The notes under the pieces: model-generated
The model's database searches: none
The model's input: the letters and a program-made list of their open reading frames with translations, nothing else
What the model was told of the DNA's origin: nothing
NCBI GenBank assembly: GCA_016490735.1
Contig: JAEMWC010000030.1
Coordinates: 430,001-494,000, forward strand
From: Pachyseris speciosa
Taxonomy: Eukaryota > Cnidaria > Anthozoa > Scleractinia > Pachyseridae
Direction: 5' to 3'
DNA: 64,000 bases
Shown here: positions 57,992 through 64,000 of the stretch, one piece after another
Numbering within the stretch: the first letter of the stretch is position 1
How the letters are laid out: each line of letters opens with the position of its first letter
Program-made: the position numbers and the translations under genes

Positions 57992-58445
57992 AGTGCCAAT
58001 GAAGCGAAATTTCTTTCTTGCTAATTTTAAAGTTTACCCCTAAAAACGCAAGAATCTCAAAATTTGAGGTGCTTGTGATTAAAATTGTTGATTTTACGAG
58101 CGTTTGAAGTTGGACTATTTTGCCTTTAAAAATAGTCAGGGGTCTGGGTCGTGTTTATTTGCGATGTGACGTCATTTTGGGTACAAAAATGTGTTTGCGC
58201 TTATGAATTATAGTGAAATAGTTGGAATACTTGTCCCCAAAATTACGTCAAAATTACGTCACAGCTATTGTCACGTGTCCTTTTGGCCGCACGATTCAAA
58301 TGCCATTTTTGAGGGCAAAATAGCCCAATTTCAAACGCTTGTATAATCGCCGATTTTAATCAAGAGCACCTCAAATTTTGGAATGTTGAGTTTTATGGAT
58401 TAAACTTTAAAATTAGCGAGAAACAAATTTCGCTTCATAGGCACT
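57992..58445. mobile_element. TTAA-flanked palindromic MITE
   Basis: Ends AGTGCCAATGAAGCGAAATT and ...AATTTCGCTTCATAGGCACT with TTAA at 57988-57991 and 58446-58449. Internal arms are also symmetric (TTTGAGGTGCTTGTGATTAA and complement). It contains TGACGTCA near 58167. Confidence 0.9.
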
Positions 58446-58559
58446 TTAAGGCCACAAAGTAATTTATACACAGCAACATTTCAGACAAGATAATGAGTCT
58501 GTGGGCCAAGGGAGAGTGAATTTAGAGAAAGTAGGATTTTAAGCCCAAACTGTCTCTTA

Positions 58560-58873
58560 AGGCACTGTTACACTAAGGAATTTTTCGTGCAACTTGCCTT
58601 GTAATTTTGTCGCATTGCAAGTTGCACGAAAAATTTCCAAGTGTAACACAGCCTGAAATGAACGTGTCTTGCAATTTTTTTGTTGCTGCAACTATTACGA
58701 GAAGTAGAACTTGGTTCTACTTTTTGCAATGCTTCTCCCAACTCTGGAATGAACTTTTCAAACACTGCGTAGGGATGTAACACTAGCCAATATTTCTTGC
58801 AGCTTGTCTTGCAGTGGCACCACAAAATTGTGACACAGGTTGCACAAAAAAATTGCCTAGTGTAACAGCACCT
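58560..58873. mobile_element. TTA-flanked Harbinger-like MITE
   Basis: Ends AGGCACTGTTACACTA and the complement of TAGTGTAACAGCACCT, with TTA duplicated on both sides (58557-58559, 58874-58876). Inside, TCGTGCAACTTGC-like motifs recur. Three-base TWA duplications and G-rich ends point to PIF/Harbinger. No transposase. Confidence 0.75.
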
Positions 58874-59168
58874 TTACGGCCTTTTTGCACCCCCTTTTAA
58901 TGTCATGTCATGGATACCTAGGCACTCGGCTCCTGCGATCTTGGTCCCACCATCTCTCAAGGCACCAACTCCCAGCCTCAAATGGATAAATATACGTGTA
59001 CGTATGGAAGATGCAATTCTACTCTACCTTGTTGAGGTGTTGATTGGATTTCACTTGGTTTGGATGCAAGAATAACCATTAAGCTTGACTACCATGTGAA
59101 TATTAATAATTTAATGCAACACAATAAACTTAATGATTATTCCAACTGAAGGAATGAAGGAATCTCAC

Positions 59169-59232
59169 CTCCCTCCTTCACTTCTAAGTCTTCAGCTGGA
59201 AGCTGGACATATGTAACTTCTCCTAATTGTTC
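59169..59232 (-). CDS. GCSH: Glycine cleavage system H protein, internal exon
   Basis: After TTCTTTAAAG the exon reads EQLGEVTYVQLPAEDLEVKE and then G, ending at donor GTGAGA (phase 1). This matches the H-protein segment AL-G-(I/V)-x-Y-x-x-LP-x-G. It joins the lipoyl exon as [13 protein letters not shown]. The upstream exons (mitochondrial targeting peptide and the HEW region) were not found between 59233 and 64000, so they may lie beyond the window or in a stretch I missed. The three exons found give 98 residues and a stop. Confidence 0.9.
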
Positions 59233-59614
59233 CTTTAAAGAATGAAACAATCTATTTATAAATAATAAACTTGATCTAAAATATTGAGGGAAAAGACAAT
59301 AAAACTACTGATTTAGGGGAGGGGGGAGAAGGCACAGATGGCAACATCATATGTGGATTGAGTTTGATGTTTGATCATGATACAGTGAATGAAAAGACAT
59401 TCTGTTAATAAGCCACTGCTAACTCTCATTATAGACTCACTTTGCACACATATAATCATGCACATAATAATTGCAGAAGTTTAAACTAAAATTAGACTAA
59501 AGTTGTAAGGAATTTGGATATCCAAGGCAAGTTTCTTTGAAACAAACAAACGAAAGCATACATTCATGTAAAAAAGCACTTTGCACTGGCCACCAAACCT
59601 TAACTTGTCTCACA

Positions 59615-59700
59615 CAGTTGGTTACCGTAAAAACTTGTGTACAAGACGCACTCGTAGATAAGCCGCAGCCCCAAATTTCAAGCATGATTTTAAGAAATAA
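59615..59700. repeat. One end of a TACCGTAAA-type MITE
   Basis: TTACCGTAAAAACTTGTGTA is followed by AAGACGCACTCGTAGATAAG, a terminal sequence familiar from mariner-like MITEs in many animals (from memory). The other end was not located. Confidence 0.4.
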
Positions 59701-60391
59701 AAACTTGAAAAAAGCACTTTCACTGGCAAAAAAAGTTGTTTGTTTATTCGCAATGTTTGTGATAAACTTGCCAAAATCTAATGCTGTGTATTTGTAGCGA
59801 CCTTAAGACGTTAAAGAACTCTTAAGATACCTTTCAAAAGTTTATCTTTAAACGATTTCCTTAATTCTTGGGACTGGTAACAGTTGTCTTCATTGTTGAA
59901 GCCCACAGTTGAAATAAAAACGATGAAATTTGAATGAAAGTAAAGCGCAGGAGAACGTTACAAAACGTTTGCTTAGTAACCACGCAGACATTTGCAAAGG
60001 GAAGCCTGGACACCAGAGTAGCCTACCATGATCAGTAAACAACATGAAAAGGTTCGCTTTGCCATCAGCTGTGCATTGATATCATGTTACTTTATAAACA
60101 GTGTATAAAGATGTATGGAAGAAAACTTGTTGCTTAACAAGAGTTTAACAACCCCAAGGATATAAACTCCATGCAAGTAATTAAAGGCAACAAAATAGTC
60201 GGCCATTTGCCTCGAGAGTTCTCCCAAATAGTGTGGCATTTTCTCGCACGTAGTGGAGAGATCAGTGTTGGAGTGATTGGTCGAAGATGACATTGTATTA
60301 GCAGCTTTGTGGAAGTATGGAGATTCCATGCCAGTTAGAGTTTAGAACTACTGGCGAGCAAGATTCAGGTTTAGAACCTGAAGATACAAAC

Positions 60392-60411
60392 GGCTCCTTT
60401 AGGAGCCACCA
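60392..60411 (+). promoter_or_regulatory. Histone-type 3' stem-loop
   Basis: GGCTCC-TTTA-GGAGCC followed by ACCA is a perfect 6-bp stem with a 4-base loop, the form of the replication-dependent histone mRNA 3' processing signal. No histone reading frame is present just upstream on this strand. Confidence 0.4.
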
Positions 60412-60445
60412 ATTCTACCAAAAGCAATGTGTTTAATATTTATTT

Positions 60446-60715
60446 GTGACCCTCCATGGGAAAACGTACACTAACGATCATCCGTTAAAAGTTAGAAAAC
60501 TAACGGACAGTTAACGGATTGCTAACGGCTTTGAAGTCCTTCTGACGCTTAGTACTAACGTTCTAACGCTTGGCCCTGACCTTCTAACAATTTATCCTAA
60601 TGCTCTTACTAATGGTTTGTTCTAATGCTCTAACGGTTTGTTCTAACACTCTTAACTAATGGTTTGTACTAACGCTCCAACGGTTTGTATTAACGTTCTG
60701 ATGGTTTGTCCTAAA
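60446..60715. mobile_element. End of element related to 55124-57365
   Basis: Begins GTGACCCTCCATGGGAAAAC and CGTACACTAACG, as at 55124, then carries tandem-like CTAACGGTTTGT units instead of CGTTTAAACG palindromes. Only one end was found; the array stops near 60712. Confidence 0.65.
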
Positions 60716-60779
60716 GCGGTCGAGACCGATCGAAAGAAGGAAGTGTGGTGCTGCCAAATTCTTTTTGCAACAGCTACAA

Positions 60780-60905
60780 CTGAGAGCATTCAATGAGGCC
60801 TTCCAAGGAGTAGAAGTGACTGCGAAAACATTTGTGAATCTTCTCCCAAAACACTGACAACCGACAGAAATTTTCCGAAAAAGCACAATAGTTTTTGACA
60901 ATGTG
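60780..60905 (-). repeat. Repeat shared with 19200-19350
   Basis: The minus strand shares TTTCTGTCGGTTGTC, GGGAGAAGATT and CTTGGAAGGCCTCA with the right part of the TTAA element at 18204-19368, at perhaps 75% identity. It is probably a fragment of the same element family. Confidence 0.55.

Positions 60906-64000
<3,095 letters not shown>

Overview
This window looks like nuclear DNA of a cnidarian, most likely an anthozoan such as a stony coral. It is AT-rich, has few and widely spaced spliced genes, carries a single-exon rhodopsin-class GPCR, and is packed with nested transposons of types common in coral and sea-anemone genomes. There is no sign of prokaryotic gene organisation. Species is not determinable from the sequence alone.

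Genes, left to right. (1) A secreted helical protein on the minus strand (826-1637), whose signal peptide and main reading frame are out of register by one base. (2) A complete intronless class A GPCR on the plus strand (8345-9274). (3) A three-exon, 170-residue type I membrane sialomucin on the minus strand (exons 25656-25593, 15415-15131, 14300-14137). It has a 10-kb first intron, a perfect GTCACGTGAC box just upstream of its start codon and a YREL sorting motif in its tail. (4) A two-exon, 285-residue nuclear-type coiled-coil protein on the minus strand (46637-46068 and 40016-39729). (5) The last three exons of a glycine cleavage system H protein gene (GCSH) on the minus strand (59232-59169, 54553-54422, 48792-48692), including the lipoyl-lysine exon; its 5' part was not found in the window. 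A small two-exon reading frame at 21501-21915 is speculative.

The rest is mostly mobile DNA. Retroelements: 5'-truncated LINEs at 5.8-6.7, 18.5-19.1 and 25.8-26.4 kb, a long decayed LINE at 60.9-64.0 kb, a LINE remnant with a probable restriction-like endonuclease tail at 37.8-38.8 kb, a Penelope-like element at 31.4-34.3 kb with a hammerhead-ribozyme motif, and tRNA-derived SINEs. DNA elements: four TTAA-flanked elements, two Mutator-like elements nested in each other with perfect 9-bp target duplications, a hAT-like element, a TA-flanked mariner-like pair, a TTA-flanked Harbinger-like MITE, several palindromic MITEs, and an unclassified element with dense CGTTTAAACG-type subterminal repeats.

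The clearest nested histories are: a TTAA element inserted exactly inside the Penelope reverse transcriptase; a Mutator-like MITE inside a Mutator-like element; a TA-flanked element in one arm of a foldback element; a LINE fragment inside a TTAA element inside a 5.2-kb inverted repeat, itself inside the sialomucin intron; and a 210-bp insertion inside the 61-64 kb LINE. All gene and element calls rest on reading the sequence by eye; no database or folding program was run.
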